In this document: positions 7,226-16,711 of the stretch, in pieces
Numbering within the stretch: the stretch's first letter is position 1
How the letters are laid out: each line of letters begins with the position of its first letter
Source of the DNA: Caulobacterales bacterium
GTDB taxonomy: Bacteria; Pseudomonadota; Alphaproteobacteria; Caulobacterales; Caulobacteraceae
Length of the DNA: 20,605 nt
Reading direction: 5' to 3'
NCBI GenBank assembly: GCA_947480815.1
Contig: CANKEA010000003.1
Location: forward strand, 1-20,605
Notes under the pieces: generated by a model
The model's database searches: none
Seen by the model: only the letters and a program-made list of their open reading frames with translations
Told to the model about the DNA's origin: nothing
Program-made: the position numbers and the translations under genes

Positions 7226-8110
7226 TCAAGTTTCCAAGGGCTTTTTAAAGCCCCACACAACGCGGTGGCGGTCAGACAGGTCTTTAAGGGTGGCCACCGC
7301 GATGGCACCAGCCTGTGCAAACAGGGCTTCGACCGCTCCGGACTGATCCCAGCCGATCTCGACCAGGAAGCGTCCACCCGGTTTCAGCAACCGCATAATC
7401 TCCGGTGCCAGCAGGCGGTAATGCTCCAATCCGTCATGGCCGCCATCCAGGGCCAGATGCGGCTCGTGATCGCGCACCTCTGGCTCAAGGGTCTCGATAT
7501 CGCGGGTTGGAATATAGGGCGGGTTGGACACCACCAGGTCGAAGGTTGCCTCCCCCAGCCCCGCCGTCCAGTCGCCGCGCAGCAGGCTGCACCGGTTATC
7601 GAGGTCCAGATTGGCGGCATTCTCGCGCGCCACCGCCAGGGCCTCTTCGGAGACGTCGACGCCCAGCGCCCTAGCTCCCGGCCGCTCGGCCAGGATCGCC
7701 AACATGATCGCGCCCGAGCCGACGCCAAGATCCAGCAGGGTGCGGGGCTCGTATTCTGGCCAGTCCCGCAACGCTGCCTCGACGATAGTCTCGGTGTCCG
7801 GCCGGGGCGTCAGCACGTCGGGCGTGACATTAAGCATGATCTTCCAGAACCCCTTGCGACCCAGGATATGGCTCACCGGCTCACGTCGTTCGCGGCGGGC
7901 CAGATAGTCATTGAGGGTGGACGACTGCTCAGGCGTGATCAGACGGTACGGATCGGTGACGATCTCGGTGCGCGTGGCACCGGCCGCAGCCTCCAGCATA
8001 AGTCGCGCGTCGATGGCGGGTTGGTCGATTCCCGCCGCCTTCAGCCTCGCCCGGGCGTAGGTCCAGGCCTTCAACAGCGTGAAGGGCACGTCTTCCGGAT
8101 TGTCGCTCAT
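7226..8110 (-). CDS. prmC: Peptide chain release factor N5-glutamine methyltransferase PrmC
   Basis: PrmC (HemK) transfers a methyl group from S-adenosylmethionine to the glutamine of the GGQ motif of release factors 1 and 2, speeding peptide release. The 294-aa protein has an N-terminal helical domain (about 1-85) that grips the release factor. A Rossmann methyltransferase domain follows, with motif I DLGVGSG at 127-133 and the catalytic NPPY at 196-199 (within VVSNPPYIP). The TPRPDTE motif at 101-107, typical of PrmC, is present. The ATG at 8110 is chosen because GGAGGGG lies just upstream and family members begin here; the frame is open for 33 more codons but those are arginine- and cysteine-rich noise. 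It lies 127 bp after prfA on the same strand, the usual pairing of enzyme and substrate. Confidence 0.95.
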   Translation of the reverse strand: MSDNPEDVPFTLLKAWTYARARLKAAGIDQPAIDARLMLEAAAGATRTEIVTDPYRLITPEQSSTLNDYLARRERREPVSHILGRKGFWKIMLNVTPDVLTPRPDTETIVEAALRDWPEYEPRTLLDLGVGSGAIMLAILAERPGARALGVDVSEEALAVARENAANLDLDNRCSLLRGDWTAGLGEATFDLVVSNPPYIPTRDIETLEPEVRDHEPHLALDGGHDGLEHYRLLAPEIMRLLKPGGRFLVEIGWDQSGAVEALFAQAGAIAVATLKDLSDRHRVVWGFKKPLET

Positions 8111-8237
8111 AGCCCCTCCGCCGCATCGCCCAGCGCCACCTTGCCGGCGCCGGACACATATACATAGATCCCGACCCAGGCATGCCGAACACCGACCTGG
8201 ACGAAGCACCTTCGACGTTAGCAGGACGCGGTTCGCC

Positions 8238-9311
8238 CTACCCTTCGTCCTCCAACTGGGCCAGTCGTGCGGCCTGGTCCTCAGCGATCAGCGGCTTGAT
8301 CACGTCATCCAGATTATCGCCCGTGATTATATTGGGCAGGTTGTAGAGCGTCAGGTTGATGCGGTGGTCCGTCACGCGACCCTGCGGAAAATTGTAGGTG
8401 CGAATGCGTTCAGACCGGTCGCCGCTGCCGACCTGGCTCTTTCGCGCGCTGGAACGTGCATCGTCCAAAGCTTGGCGCTGCATGTCGTAGAGTCGCGCCT
8501 TCAGGTTCTTCATCGCCTTGGCACGGTTCTGGTGCTGCGACTTTTCGGAAGACGTCACCACCACACCGGTCGGCAGGTGGGTAATGCGCACCGCACTGTC
8601 AGTCTTGTTGACGTGCTGACCGCCGGCACCGGAGCTGCGGTAAGTGTCGATGCGAATGTCGGCGTCGTTGATCTCGATTTCGACGTCTTCCACCTCGGGC
8701 AGCACCGCCACGGTGGCGGCACTGGTGTGGATGCGCCCTTGCGCCTCGGTCGCTGGTACGCGCTGCACCCGGTGCACGCCGCTTTCAAACTTAAGCCGCC
8801 CAAACACCCCGTCGCCACTGATCGAGGCGATAATTTCCTTGTAGCCGCCCATCTCGCCCTCGGAGACGCTGTCGACCTCAACCTTCCAGCCTTGAAGTTG
8901 GGCATAGCGGCTGTACATGCGAAACAGGTCGCCCGCGAACAGCGCCGCCTCGTCACCGCCGGTGCCGGCGCGCACTTCCAGGATGCCACTGGCGTTCTCG
9001 TCCTTGTCGCGCGGAGCCAGCAGCAGGGCGAGGTCGCGCTCCATGTTGGGCAGTCGCTCACTGACGGCATTGAGTTCGTCGCGGGCCATCGCGGCCATCT
9101 CGGTGTCGCCGCCGGAAATCATCTCCTCCAGATCGGCGCGTTCCTGCTCGGCGCGTTGCACGGCCTGCACCGCCTCGACCACGGGCCTGAGCTCGGCGTG
9201 TTCCTTGGAAAGTTTGACGATCTCGCTGCCGTCACTTGCGGCACCCATACGGGCTTCGATCTCACGGAATCGATCAAGCACCTGATCCAGGCGCGCTTGG
9301 GGCAATCGCAT
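8238..9311 (-). CDS. prfA: Peptide chain release factor 1
   Basis: RF1 recognises UAA and UAG in the ribosomal A site and triggers peptide hydrolysis. At 357 aa it is full length. The stop-codon-reading tripeptide PAT is at 186-188 (within [14 protein letters not shown]), which marks RF1 rather than RF2 (SPF). The catalytic GGQ is at 230-232 in [17 protein letters not shown]. Gln232 is the residue methylated by PrmC, encoded next. The C-terminal [18 protein letters not shown] (302-319) is characteristic. The start at 9311 lies eight bases after the stop of the upstream glutathione S-transferase-like gene, so the two are probably co-transcribed. Confidence 0.97.
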   Translation of the reverse strand: MRLPQARLDQVLDRFREIEARMGAASDGSEIVKLSKEHAELRPVVEAVQAVQRAEQERADLEEMISGGDTEMAAMARDELNAVSERLPNMERDLALLLAPRDKDENASGILEVRAGTGGDEAALFAGDLFRMYSRYAQLQGWKVEVDSVSEGEMGGYKEIIASISGDGVFGRLKFESGVHRVQRVPATEAQGRIHTSAATVAVLPEVEDVEIEINDADIRIDTYRSSGAGGQHVNKTDSAVRITHLPTGVVVTSSEKSQHQNRAKAMKNLKARLYDMQRQALDDARSSARKSQVGSGDRSERIRTYNFPQGRVTDHRINLTLYNLPNIITGDNLDDVIKPLIAEDQAARLAQLEDEG

Positions 9312-9319
9312 GACCGCGC

Positions 9320-9916
9320 CTAAGGCCGAGTGTCGATGAAGCTAGGGAGGCCGGACAGTCGTTTGCTCAGGTCCTGCAGACGCGGACGCCCCGCACGCCA
9401 GTCGAGATCGCCGTGCCGGAAGTCGAGATACGGAAGGGCGCAGCCCCAGGCGATAATGCCTAGGTTCAGGGAGTCGCCATCCAGACCTTGATCCTGCTCG
9501 GCCGCATCCAACGCACGCCGGATATTGACGCGCCAGCGCTCCTGCCAGCTCGAAGACCGCTCGCTCGCAGGCCGCAGCTGTTCCTGACGCAGCTTCACCG
9601 CCAGCTCCATGATCCCATCAGCGGCTGTCTCGCGCCGGCGGATCGTAAAGTCGGTCGGTGGCGTTAGAGGCGGCGCGTCACCTAGGGTATCGAGGTAGGC
9701 GCATATCAGCGGGCTGTCCCACAGCGACGAGCCATCGTCGAAGATCAGGGCCGGAACCTGGGAAATCGGATTGGCCCTGATCAACAGCTCGGGCGACTCT
9801 ATCGAGCTGACCGAGATTTCTTCGATGCCATGTAAGCCGCGCTCACGGATCACCACCATGCATTTGCGCGCAAAGGGCGAGGCACTAGACATAAGGAGGC
9901 GGACGGGCTGGGCCAT
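9320..9916 (-). CDS. Glutathione S-transferase-like protein
   Basis: A 198-aa protein with a thioredoxin-like N-terminal domain (about 5-80: [20 protein letters not shown]; the glutathione-binding region around [20 protein letters not shown] with cis-proline in VPAL) and an all-helical C-terminal domain (about 90-190). Length and order match bacterial GSTs of the YibF/beta-like groups. The SPFARK segment carries the likely catalytic serine or cysteine region. Substrate is unknown. It overlaps no neighbour and lies directly upstream of prfA on the same strand. The ATG at 9916 gives a standard GST start; the ribosome site is weak. Confidence 0.85.
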   Translation of the reverse strand: MAQPVRLLMSSASPFARKCMVVIRERGLHGIEEISVSSIESPELLIRANPISQVPALIFDDGSSLWDSPLICAYLDTLGDAPPLTPPTDFTIRRRETAADGIMELAVKLRQEQLRPASERSSSWQERWRVNIRRALDAAEQDQGLDGDSLNLGIIAWGCALPYLDFRHGDLDWRAGRPRLQDLSKRLSGLPSFIDTRP

Positions 9917-10093
9917 GCGCTTGGGTTAGAATGTGGCGGGCGCGGGCGCAAGACCCCGCTGATTTTCAAGCGGAGCGATGATAATTCGCAGCAAGGTCAA
10001 GTTTATTTCTTCACCAACCTGTCATTTTGACTTCCATTTCGGCGCTTAGGGTGACTTTATTAATCTGTGGATCAATCCAAAGGGGGAAGCGTC

Positions 10094-10429
10094 GTGTCTG
10101 GCGTGGTTCAATTCCAGAAAGCTGGCCGTCGGCTGGCCCAGCGCGCGGCACCCAACCCGCTGCTGTCAGAGATCGTCGATGCCCTGCATTACCTGGGCGG
10201 TCAGGCACACCGCGACGCAGTGATCAACTGCATCGCGGTCTTCCGCCGCAATGCCGGCGCCGAGCCGCCCGCCACCCTAGCTGCCGACGTGATCGCCGCC
10301 TGCCAAGATCACCTGCGCTCCGAAATTACACCCTGTATGGTTTCACTGCCGTTCGGCCCAGACTCTCGCCGCTGGGCGCTTAGCACCGAAGGCGCGGCGC
10401 TGATGGCGCATAAAACTCGAATGATCTGA
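10094..10429 (+). CDS. Unrecognised 111-aa protein
   Basis: I do not recognise this family. From a GTG at 10094, with AGGGGGA seven bases upstream, it encodes 111 aa; an upstream in-frame GTG at 10067 lacks a ribosome site. The protein is soluble, with no signal peptide or membrane segment. A helical first half (NPLLSEIVDALHYLGGQAHR then DAVINCIAVFRRNAGAEPPA) could form a winged-helix-like fold, and a SRRWALSTEGAALM stretch near the end looks like a wing and last helix. That fold idea is inference only. Codon use is like its neighbours. It is divergent from the GST-like gene and convergent with ispG, so it is probably transcribed on its own. Confidence 0.65.
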   Translation: MSGVVQFQKAGRRLAQRAAPNPLLSEIVDALHYLGGQAHRDAVINCIAVFRRNAGAEPPATLAADVIAACQDHLRSEITPCMVSLPFGPDSRRWALSTEGAALMAHKTRMI

Positions 10430-10459
10430 AGCGGTCTGCGGCCTGTTGGAGGATCAGCA

Positions 10460-10525
10460 ATGGATACCGTTCGCTCAGATTCGATCACCGGGGCTTGGCA
10501 AGACAACCGTGGCTTCACCCTCTAG
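10460..10525 (+). CDS. Possible 21-aa small ORF
   Basis: ATG at 10460 has a strong Shine-Dalgarno (TGGAGGA, about eight bases upstream) and encodes MDTVRSDSITGAWQDNRGFT plus L before TAG (10523-10525). It begins 30 bases after the 111-aa gene on the same strand. It could be a small protein, a leader, or the beginning of a truncated gene. No similarity is recognised. Confidence 0.25.
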   Translation: MDTVRSDSITGAWQDNRGFTL

Positions 10526-10540
10526 CACGCCAACACTCCG

Positions 10541-11680
10541 CTAGCCCACCGCTTCCGCCAGGCGCTTTGCCGCGTCCAGCTCCGCCGCCTTGGCTTCGAC
10601 CAGCTCGACAATGTAGTCGATCATGGTCTCATTAGACTGTTTATGGTCGGGCTTGCCGGCCAGATAAACCATGCCCGCCCCGGCACCACCGCCCGTGAAG
10701 CCAACGTCGGTCATCAGCGCCTCGCCCGGCCCGTTCACGACGCAGCCAATGATCGAAAGCGACATCGGCGTCGATACATGCGCCAACCGCTCCTCTAGGG
10801 CTTCCACCGTCTTGATCACGTTAAAGCCCTGCCGCGCGCAGGAGGGGCAGGCGATGATGTTCACGCCACGATGGCGCAGGCCCAGGCTCTTGAGAATATC
10901 GAAACCGACCTTGATCTCCTCCACCGGGTCGGCCGCCAGGCTGACGCGGATGGTGTCGCCAATACCGGCCCAGAGCAGGTTGCCCATGCCGATGGCACTT
11001 TTGACCGTGCCGTTACGCAGGGCCCCCGCTTCAGTGACTCCAACGTGCAGAGGACAGTCGATCACCTCGGCCAGTTGCTGATAGGCCGCGACGGTCATGA
11101 AGACGTCACTGGCCTTCACGCTGATCTTGAAGTCGTGGAAGTCGTGGTCCTGCAGGATGCGGGCATGGTCAAGCGCGCTCTCGACCATGGCCTCGGGACA
11201 GGGCTCACCGTATTTTTCCAGTAGGTGCCGCTCCAGCGAGCCCGCATTAACGCCAATCCGCATGGATAGCCCGTAGTCGCGCGCGGCGGCGATCACCTCG
11301 CGTACTCGGTCGGGGCTACCGATATTGCCGGGGTTGATGCGCAGACAAGCTGCGCCAGCATTGGCCGCCTCAATCGCGCGTTTGTAATGGAAGTGGATGT
11401 CGGCAACGATCGGAACGTTACTGGCCTTGACGATGGCATCAAGCGCTGCGGTGGACTCCTGATCAGGACAGGAGACACGCACAATGTCCGCGCCGGCCTC
11501 TTCCAGTTCCCGCACCTGGTTGATGGTGGCCTGGGCGTCCGCCGTCAGGGTGTTGGTCATCGACTGGACGGTGATCGGGGCGTCGCCACCTACTTCGACC
11601 TTGCCGACGCGGATCTTGCGTGACGGGCGCCGGTCAATGGCGCGCCAGGGGCGGTGTCGCTGGGCCTCAGTGCTCATCAT
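10541..11680 (-). CDS. ispG: 4-hydroxy-3-methylbut-2-en-1-yl diphosphate synthase IspG
   Basis: IspG (GcpE) is the iron-sulfur enzyme of the MEP isoprenoid pathway that reductively converts MEcPP to HMBPP. The 379-aa protein has the N-terminal TIM-barrel part ([42 protein letters not shown]). The C-terminal cluster domain has cysteines 278 and 281 in CPSC, Cys313 in GCVVNGPGE, and Glu320 as the family's fourth cluster ligand. This is the short bacterial form without the plant insert. Either ATG at 11680 or 11677 may start it; residues before about 20 are not conserved. It follows rodZ on the same strand 45 bp away, a neighbourhood shared with many proteobacteria, and is probably co-transcribed with it. 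Confidence 0.97.
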   Translation of the reverse strand: MMSTEAQRHRPWRAIDRRPSRKIRVGKVEVGGDAPITVQSMTNTLTADAQATINQVRELEEAGADIVRVSCPDQESTAALDAIVKASNVPIVADIHFHYKRAIEAANAGAACLRINPGNIGSPDRVREVIAAARDYGLSMRIGVNAGSLERHLLEKYGEPCPEAMVESALDHARILQDHDFHDFKISVKASDVFMTVAAYQQLAEVIDCPLHVGVTEAGALRNGTVKSAIGMGNLLWAGIGDTIRVSLAADPVEEIKVGFDILKSLGLRHRGVNIIACPSCARQGFNVIKTVEALEERLAHVSTPMSLSIIGCVVNGPGEALMTDVGFTGGGAGAGMVYLAGKPDHKQSNETMIDYIVELVEAKAAELDAAKRLAEAVG

Positions 11681-11725
11681 ACCATAATAGAGCTTCGAGG
11701 GCCGATTTGCGACCGCTTGTTGTAT

Positions 11726-12730
11726 CTATTGCGCAGTAACGGCAGGCACCACGAGCCTGGACAGCGCAGTGATTGCACCGGGCAGGGTACCGCTGAGGAC
11801 CCCGTCGACATAGACTGTAAAGCCGGCCGGGTCGGCCACATCGGCCGACAGCCCCGAAAGAACTGGGACGCGATAGGCTTCGCCGGCAGCCAACTGGCGG
11901 GCAAAATAGACTTTGCCGTCAGCACCGCGGACCACCAGCGTTCCGCTGTGACGCGCTTGCAGCACCACACTGGGGCCGCCGATCGGCGCATTCCCGAAAA
12001 CGTTGCCGCGAGGCTGGAAGGTGGCGGGCGAAGCCAGGCCGACCGGGGCACCCGGCGCAACGATGCCGGCCGCGGCGCGGGCCCTTGCCGCGTTGCCGGC
12101 CGCATCGGCACCTCCGCCAGCGGCAGCCGCGTCAGCCAGGCCGGGGGTGATGTAGGGGGCTGGCGAGTTGGACTCCACCGGTGCCGGCAAGGGCTCTCCC
12201 AGCGAAACACGGGTCGGGGCAGCGGCCTGGATCGGAGCGGGCCCCACGGCAATGAGCACAGGCCGAGGCGCGATGTGCCGCATGGCGCGCCGGGCCACAT
12301 TCCACATCACAATGGTGGCGATGATCAGAAGGCCGACGATTATGATAACGCCCAGGCGGGGATCCTGATGTGATCGCACGCCGAGCGGCTCACGCAGGGG
12401 CTCAGATGCCTCGACATGTTCGACGCGGAAGCGGCTCACCACCGCCGCCTCATCGATGTTGAGAGCGTGAGCATAGGCCCGCAGGTAGCCAATCACGAAC
12501 GGGCGCGATGGCAAATCGTCCAGGCGCATATCCTCGATCGCCAACAAATAAGCCTGACGCACACGGGTCGCGTCGGCAATGGCTTCGATAGAAAGTCCGC
12601 GAAATTCCCGCACAGCTTTCAGGGCTGCGCCGATGTCGGCCACGCTGTCGAGAGCGGGTGGCTGGTCGGCACCGTCAGCGCCCTCAGGGGTCGAATGCAA
12701 GACTGTGACCCCACCCAAGTCCAGCCGCAT
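11726..12730 (-). CDS. rodZ: RodZ-like cytoskeletal helix-turn-helix membrane protein
   Basis: RodZ links the MreB cytoskeleton to the cell-wall elongation machinery. This 334-aa protein has the expected layout. A cytoplasmic helix-turn-helix domain (about 33-98: IGAALKAVREFRGLSIEAIA, then RVRQAYLLAIEDMRLDDLPS) is followed by a conserved FVIGYLRAYAHALNID, a basic stretch and one transmembrane helix (about 126-144, LGVIIIVGLLIIATIVMW). The periplasmic region is proline/alanine-rich and low-complexity (about 155-250). A C-terminal DUF4115 beta-domain (about 253-322: VVLQARHSGTLVVRGADGK) ends it. Adjacent GTG (12733) and ATG (12730) codons offer starts; ATG is used. The position just upstream of ispG supports the call. 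The type of HTH domain binds MreB rather than DNA in characterised RodZ. Confidence 0.85.
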   Translation of the reverse strand: MRLDLGGVTVLHSTPEGADGADQPPALDSVADIGAALKAVREFRGLSIEAIADATRVRQAYLLAIEDMRLDDLPSRPFVIGYLRAYAHALNIDEAAVVSRFRVEHVEASEPLREPLGVRSHQDPRLGVIIIVGLLIIATIVMWNVARRAMRHIAPRPVLIAVGPAPIQAAAPTRVSLGEPLPAPVESNSPAPYITPGLADAAAAGGGADAAGNAARARAAAGIVAPGAPVGLASPATFQPRGNVFGNAPIGGPSVVLQARHSGTLVVRGADGKVYFARQLAAGEAYRVPVLSGLSADVADPAGFTVYVDGVLSGTLPGAITALSRLVVPAVTAQ

Positions 12731-12862
12731 CACCGCCCCAAACCCCTGTCTCTGCCCCTGAATACCCCCCGATCAAGGGCGGATTAGAATTCGTATGTAA
12801 GCTTAACTAGAAAACATTCGTACTGACTTTGGCTAACAGCCTATCGTGCGGGATTCAACCGA

Positions 12863-15124
12863 CTAAATCGCCACATATATTTTGCGCGCCAAGGTCTCAA
12901 TTTCATTGCGAACACTGCCGCCGCCGCTTTTTAGCAGGCTTTCGACACCGCGTCCGGCGGCCGCTCTATCGCAGGACAGGACCATTTTTTTGACGGGCCC
13001 AATCCCGGCAGGCGGCATGCTGAGCGTGTCGAAACCCAGGGCGGTCAAGGCGAAGGCCTCCAGCGGCCGACCGGCGATTTCCCCGCAGATGGAAACCGGC
13101 GTTCCGCTGTCGGCGCAGGCCTTCTGGATGGTTTTCAGCGCCCGTAGAGCCGGCGGCGATAATGGGTCGTAGCGATCGCTAACCAAGGGATTGCCTCGGT
13201 CGGCGGCGAACAGATACTGCAACAGGTCATTGGTGCCGACAGAGACGAAATCGGTCATAGGCAGCAAGGCGTCGAGGTGCCAAAGCAAAGACGGAGCCTC
13301 GATCATGGCACCGACATCCAGTCGCTCTGGCGCGGGGCGCCCTCGCCGGTGGGCCCAGGTCACTTCCAGATCGACAAAACTGCGCGCGGTGCGGAACTCG
13401 TCGACGCTCGCCACCATCGGGAACATGATGCGCAGCGGACGGCCCTTGGCGGCGCGAATTAGGGCACGAAGCTGCATTCGCAGCAGCGCCGGCCGGTCCA
13501 GACCCATGCGGATGGCCCGCCACCCCAGCGCCGGGTTATCCTCGCGCGCCTGCTCCATATAGGGTACCAGCTTGTCCCCGCCGAGGTCGAGCGTGCGGAA
13601 GGTCACCGGCATGTCACCTGCGGCGTCCAGCACGCGCTCGTACAGCGCCGTCTGCGCTTCCAGCCGCGGCAGCTCTTCAGCCACCATGAACTGGAATTCG
13701 GTCCGGAACAGACCAATGCCTTCCGCGCCGGTATCGGGCAGGCTCTCCATGTCGATGGCCAGCCCCGCATTCATCAGCAGGGTGATCTTGGCACCGTCCT
13801 TGGTAAAGGCGGGCGTATCGCGCAGGCGGGCAAACTGCGCCTTGCGCTGGTCGCGCACCTCCATTCTCGACTGAATGGCGGTGATCACGTCAGGACGCGG
13901 GCGGAGATAGGCCTCGCCGGTCTCCGCGTCGACGATCACGGGATCGCCCTCGTTGACGCGGTCGCGAAGCCCAACAAGGCGGCCAACGCAGGGAATATCC
14001 AGCGCCTTGGCGACGATCGCAGCGTGGCTGGCGTTAGAGCCTTCTTCCAGCAGGATTCCTTTGAGCCTTGTCCGGTCGTATTCCAGCAGGTCGGCGGGAC
14101 CCAGGTTCCGCGCGATCAGGATGGCGTTCTCAGGCAGGCTGCGGCTGACATTGGCGCCGCCGCCCAGGTGCCGCAGTAGGCGGTCATTGAGGTCTTCCAG
14201 GTCATGCAGGCGCTCGCGAAGATAGGGATCGCGCGCCTGCCCCAGGCGAGCGCGGTGTTCGGAGCGCACGCGTTCAACTGCAGCCTCTGCGGTCAGGCCC
14301 GAGCGCACCGCTTCCTCCAGGCCACGGTTCCAGCCGCGGTCGTGAGCGAATAGACGGTAGGTTTCCAGTACCTCGTAGGACTGGCCAACCAGACCGCGGT
14401 CGCCTTCCAACATGGTGTCGATCTGGCGCTGTAGACCGGCGATGGCTGTCTTGAGACGGACGTCCTCGGCCAGGGCGTCATCGGAGAACATCTCCTCAGG
14501 CGCGACGGGCTGTTCGTGCAAAACGGCCACCCCGTAGGCCAGCCCTTCGGAGAACCTGGCCCCCTTCATCCGCTCGGGACGGTGCGGGGCGATTTCGACG
14601 TCCTTGAGCTGGTCCTGGCTCAACAGGTCGCCGGCCCCTACCATTTCGGACAGCACCATGGCGATGATCTGGAGGTCCTCGACCTCCTCGTCGGAATAGA
14701 CCCGCTCGGTGCGGTTCTGCACCACCAGCACCCCAATGGCGCGGCCACCGCGCAGCAGAGGTACCCCAAGGAAGGCGTGGTAAGGGTCTTCTCCTGTTTC
14801 CGGGCGGTAGGCGAAGGCTGGATGGCTGGGCGCGTCGGACAGGTTCAGCGGTGCGCCGGCGCGTACGATCTCGCCGACCAACCCCTCGCCACGGCGCAGG
14901 CGGGTGACGTGCACCGCGCCCTGGGCCAGACCTTCGGTGGCGAACAGCTCCAGATCACCGGAGGCGCGGCGCAGATAGATAGAACAGACCTCGGCCACCA
15001 TCGAGCGGCCGATAATCTTGACCACCATGTCGAGCTTGGCCTGGGCCGGCACGTGCCCGGCCATAGCTTCTCGGATCTGCCGAAGCAGACTGCGGGATCC
15101 TCGGATGGCAAGGCCGGCGTTCAT
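12863..15124 (-). CDS. ptsP: Nitrogen-PTS phosphoenolpyruvate phosphotransferase PtsP (EI-Ntr)
   Basis: PtsP is enzyme I of the nitrogen phosphotransferase system. It autophosphorylates from phosphoenolpyruvate and passes the phosphate to NPr, then EIIA-Ntr, a regulatory rather than sugar-uptake chain. In Caulobacter-type bacteria it responds to glutamine and feeds into (p)ppGpp control. The 753-aa protein has an N-terminal GAF domain (about 30-160), which distinguishes EI-Ntr from sugar EI. Next come the enzyme I N-terminal helical domain, the phospho-histidine swivel site GSNASHAAIVA (His367), the PEP-binding barrel (EGIGLFRTEF, 468-477) and the catalytic Cys680 in ICGEIAGRP. The ATG at 15124 is chosen because family members start MNAG/MRAG-like here; the frame stays open for 46 more codons. 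GGAGG lies about 13 bases upstream, rather far. Confidence 0.95.
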   Translation of the reverse strand: MNAGLAIRGSRSLLRQIREAMAGHVPAQAKLDMVVKIIGRSMVAEVCSIYLRRASGDLELFATEGLAQGAVHVTRLRRGEGLVGEIVRAGAPLNLSDAPSHPAFAYRPETGEDPYHAFLGVPLLRGGRAIGVLVVQNRTERVYSDEEVEDLQIIAMVLSEMVGAGDLLSQDQLKDVEIAPHRPERMKGARFSEGLAYGVAVLHEQPVAPEEMFSDDALAEDVRLKTAIAGLQRQIDTMLEGDRGLVGQSYEVLETYRLFAHDRGWNRGLEEAVRSGLTAEAAVERVRSEHRARLGQARDPYLRERLHDLEDLNDRLLRHLGGGANVSRSLPENAILIARNLGPADLLEYDRTRLKGILLEEGSNASHAAIVAKALDIPCVGRLVGLRDRVNEGDPVIVDAETGEAYLRPRPDVITAIQSRMEVRDQRKAQFARLRDTPAFTKDGAKITLLMNAGLAIDMESLPDTGAEGIGLFRTEFQFMVAEELPRLEAQTALYERVLDAAGDMPVTFRTLDLGGDKLVPYMEQAREDNPALGWRAIRMGLDRPALLRMQLRALIRAAKGRPLRIMFPMVASVDEFRTARSFVDLEVTWAHRRGRPAPERLDVGAMIEAPSLLWHLDALLPMTDFVSVGTNDLLQYLFAADRGNPLVSDRYDPLSPPALRALKTIQKACADSGTPVSICGEIAGRPLEAFALTALGFDTLSMPPAGIGPVKKMVLSCDRAAAGRGVESLLKSGGGSVRNEIETLARKIYVAI

Positions 15125-15342
15125 GATTTCAGGTCGTCCTCCGTCCCGTGCGATGGTTATAGCAGGTTTTTGAATACGTCGTCGGGAAGGGCCTAGACCA
15201 AGGTCAAACTCTTGCGCAACATCACGCTGGGTCAAGGTCGCCGCCACCTGACCACGAAACAAAATGCCAAGGCGAACCGCAGACGTCGCCTTATGCGCTC
15301 CGATCCAGACATGAAGCCGACGGGCACCGATACGGGAATAGG

Positions 15343-16602
15343 CTAGAGCTTATCGAGCTCGAAGGCGCCGTGTAGGGCGCGCACGGCCAGTTCGGTATAG
15401 GCGGCATCGATCAGCACGCTGATCTTGATCTCCGATGTTGAGATCACCTGGATATTGACGCCCTTCTCGGCCAGGGCACTGAACATCGCCTTAGCAACCC
15501 CGGCATGGCTGCGCATGCCAACCCCGATGACCGACACCTTGGCAACATTGTCGTCGACGGCGAGGCTATCAAAGCCGATGTCGGCCTTCACAGCTTCCAT
15601 GATCTGCACCGCCCGCGCCGCGTCGCGCTTGCCAACGGTGAACTCCATATTGGCCGCGCCCTCGCTGCGCGCATGGCTCTGAACGATCATGTCGACGTTC
15701 AAGCCGGCATCCGCCAGTGGCCCAAAGATCTTGGACGAGACCCCCGGATGGTCAGGCAGGCCAAATAGGCTGATCTTGGCCTCGTCGCGGCTGTAGGCCA
15801 CGCCTGAGACGATGCGCTTTTCCATGATCTCTTCCTCGTCGCAGACTAGGGTCCCGTTTGCGGCGCGCACATCGGCAGGCGCGTCGGGTTCGATGAAGCT
15901 CGACAGCACGCGCACCGGCACGCGATGGGCCATTGCCATCTCGACCGAACGTGTCTGCAGTACCTTGGCCCCCAGCGAAGCCATTTCCAGCATTTCCTCG
16001 TAGGAGATGCGGGCCAGCTTGCGGGCCTTGTCCTCAATGCGCGGATCAGTCGTGTAGACGCCGTCCACGTCAGTATAGATGTCGCATTGGGCACCTATCG
16101 CCGCGGCCACGGCCACAGCGCTGGCATCAGAGCCACCCCGTCCCAGGGTAACGACGCGCCCGCCCAGGGTCACGCCCTGGAACCCGGCGATAACCGCCAC
16201 CTGACCCTCATTCAGAGTCTTTTCCAGATTGGCCGGCTGGATATCAACGATGCGCGCCGCGCCATGCTGTTCATCGCCGATGATCGGCACCTGCCAGCCG
16301 GCATAGGAGCGCGCAGGGATACCCATGTTGCGCAGCACCATGGCCAGCAAGCCGGCAGTGACCTGTTCGCCCGAGGCCACCACAACGTCGTATTCGTCGT
16401 CAGACGCCGGCAGACCCGGTGTCGCAGCGCCCGCCTGATCCGTCCAGGCCACAAGTTCATTGGTCTTGCCAGACATGGCGCTGACCACGACGCAGATTTG
16501 CTTGCCGGCAGCGACCTCGGCCGCCACCAGACGCCCGACGCGCCGGATACGCTCCAGGTCGGCCACCGACGTACCGCCGAACTTCATCACCAGACGAGAC
16601 AT
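15343..16602 (-). CDS. lysC: Aspartate kinase
   Basis: Aspartokinase phosphorylates aspartate, the first step to lysine, threonine, methionine and diaminopimelate for the cell wall. The 419-aa protein has the amino-acid kinase domain with KFGGTSVAD at 7-15, VSAMSGKTNEL near 40-50, a SGEQVTAGLL nucleotide region, and GRGGSDASAVA in the substrate-binding loop. Two C-terminal ACT domains follow (about 275-345, with FGLPDHPGVSSKIFGPLADA; and about 350-419, with GVGMRSHAGVAKAMFSALAE) for feedback control by lysine or threonine. It is the single-function type with no fused homoserine dehydrogenase. The ATG at 16602 (MSRLVMKFGG) is the family start; 22 further open codons upstream are not conserved. 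No clear Shine-Dalgarno is seen. It is divergent from ubiG. Confidence 0.97.
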   Translation of the reverse strand: MSRLVMKFGGTSVADLERIRRVGRLVAAEVAAGKQICVVVSAMSGKTNELVAWTDQAGAATPGLPASDDEYDVVVASGEQVTAGLLAMVLRNMGIPARSYAGWQVPIIGDEQHGAARIVDIQPANLEKTLNEGQVAVIAGFQGVTLGGRVVTLGRGGSDASAVAVAAAIGAQCDIYTDVDGVYTTDPRIEDKARKLARISYEEMLEMASLGAKVLQTRSVEMAMAHRVPVRVLSSFIEPDAPADVRAANGTLVCDEEEIMEKRIVSGVAYSRDEAKISLFGLPDHPGVSSKIFGPLADAGLNVDMIVQSHARSEGAANMEFTVGKRDAARAVQIMEAVKADIGFDSLAVDDNVAKVSVIGVGMRSHAGVAKAMFSALAEKGVNIQVISTSEIKISVLIDAAYTELAVRALHGAFELDKL

Positions 16603-16670
16603 GGGCAGGTGCGATCTATTCCCGTGTTGAAAGCGCAGCCTTCTAGCGGCCACCGTCTCGATCCGCAAAC

Positions 16671-16703
16671 CTTCGCTTCGCCTAAACGCTTCGTTTCGCT
16701 AAA
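16671..16703. repeat. Imperfect tandem repeat before ubiG
   Basis: Two copies of a 15-16-base unit (CTTCGCTTCGCCTAAA at 16671-16686; CTTCGTTTCGCTAAA at 16689-16703), two bases apart, lie directly upstream of ubiG in the 109-bp divergent region with lysC. They could be paired binding sites or a slippage duplication. Confidence 0.5.
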
Positions 16704-16711
16704 TATAACCC
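16698..16711 (+). promoter_or_regulatory. Candidate -10 element giving a leaderless ubiG transcript
   Basis: GCTAAATA at 16698-16705 is close to the Caulobacter housekeeping -10 pattern (GCTANAWC). Transcription would begin about six or seven bases downstream, at or beside the ubiG ATG at 16712. No Shine-Dalgarno precedes that ATG, which fits a leaderless message. The -35 region is unconvincing. Confidence 0.35.

Noticed and set aside
7247..7262. GGGCTTTTTAAAGCCC palindrome as a terminator
   Set aside because: It lies inside the prmC coding sequence, in the codons for the C-terminal GFKKPLET, so it is not a 3' terminator for prmC.
8111..8237. Open frame between prfA and prmC ending in GKVALGDAAEGL with TGA overlapping the prmC ATG
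   Set aside because: No start codon with a ribosome site, and no family recognised; possible decayed tail but unsupported.
15125..15262. N-terminal extension of ptsP
   Set aside because: Open frame but not family-like; the conserved start with GAF domain spacing is at 15124.
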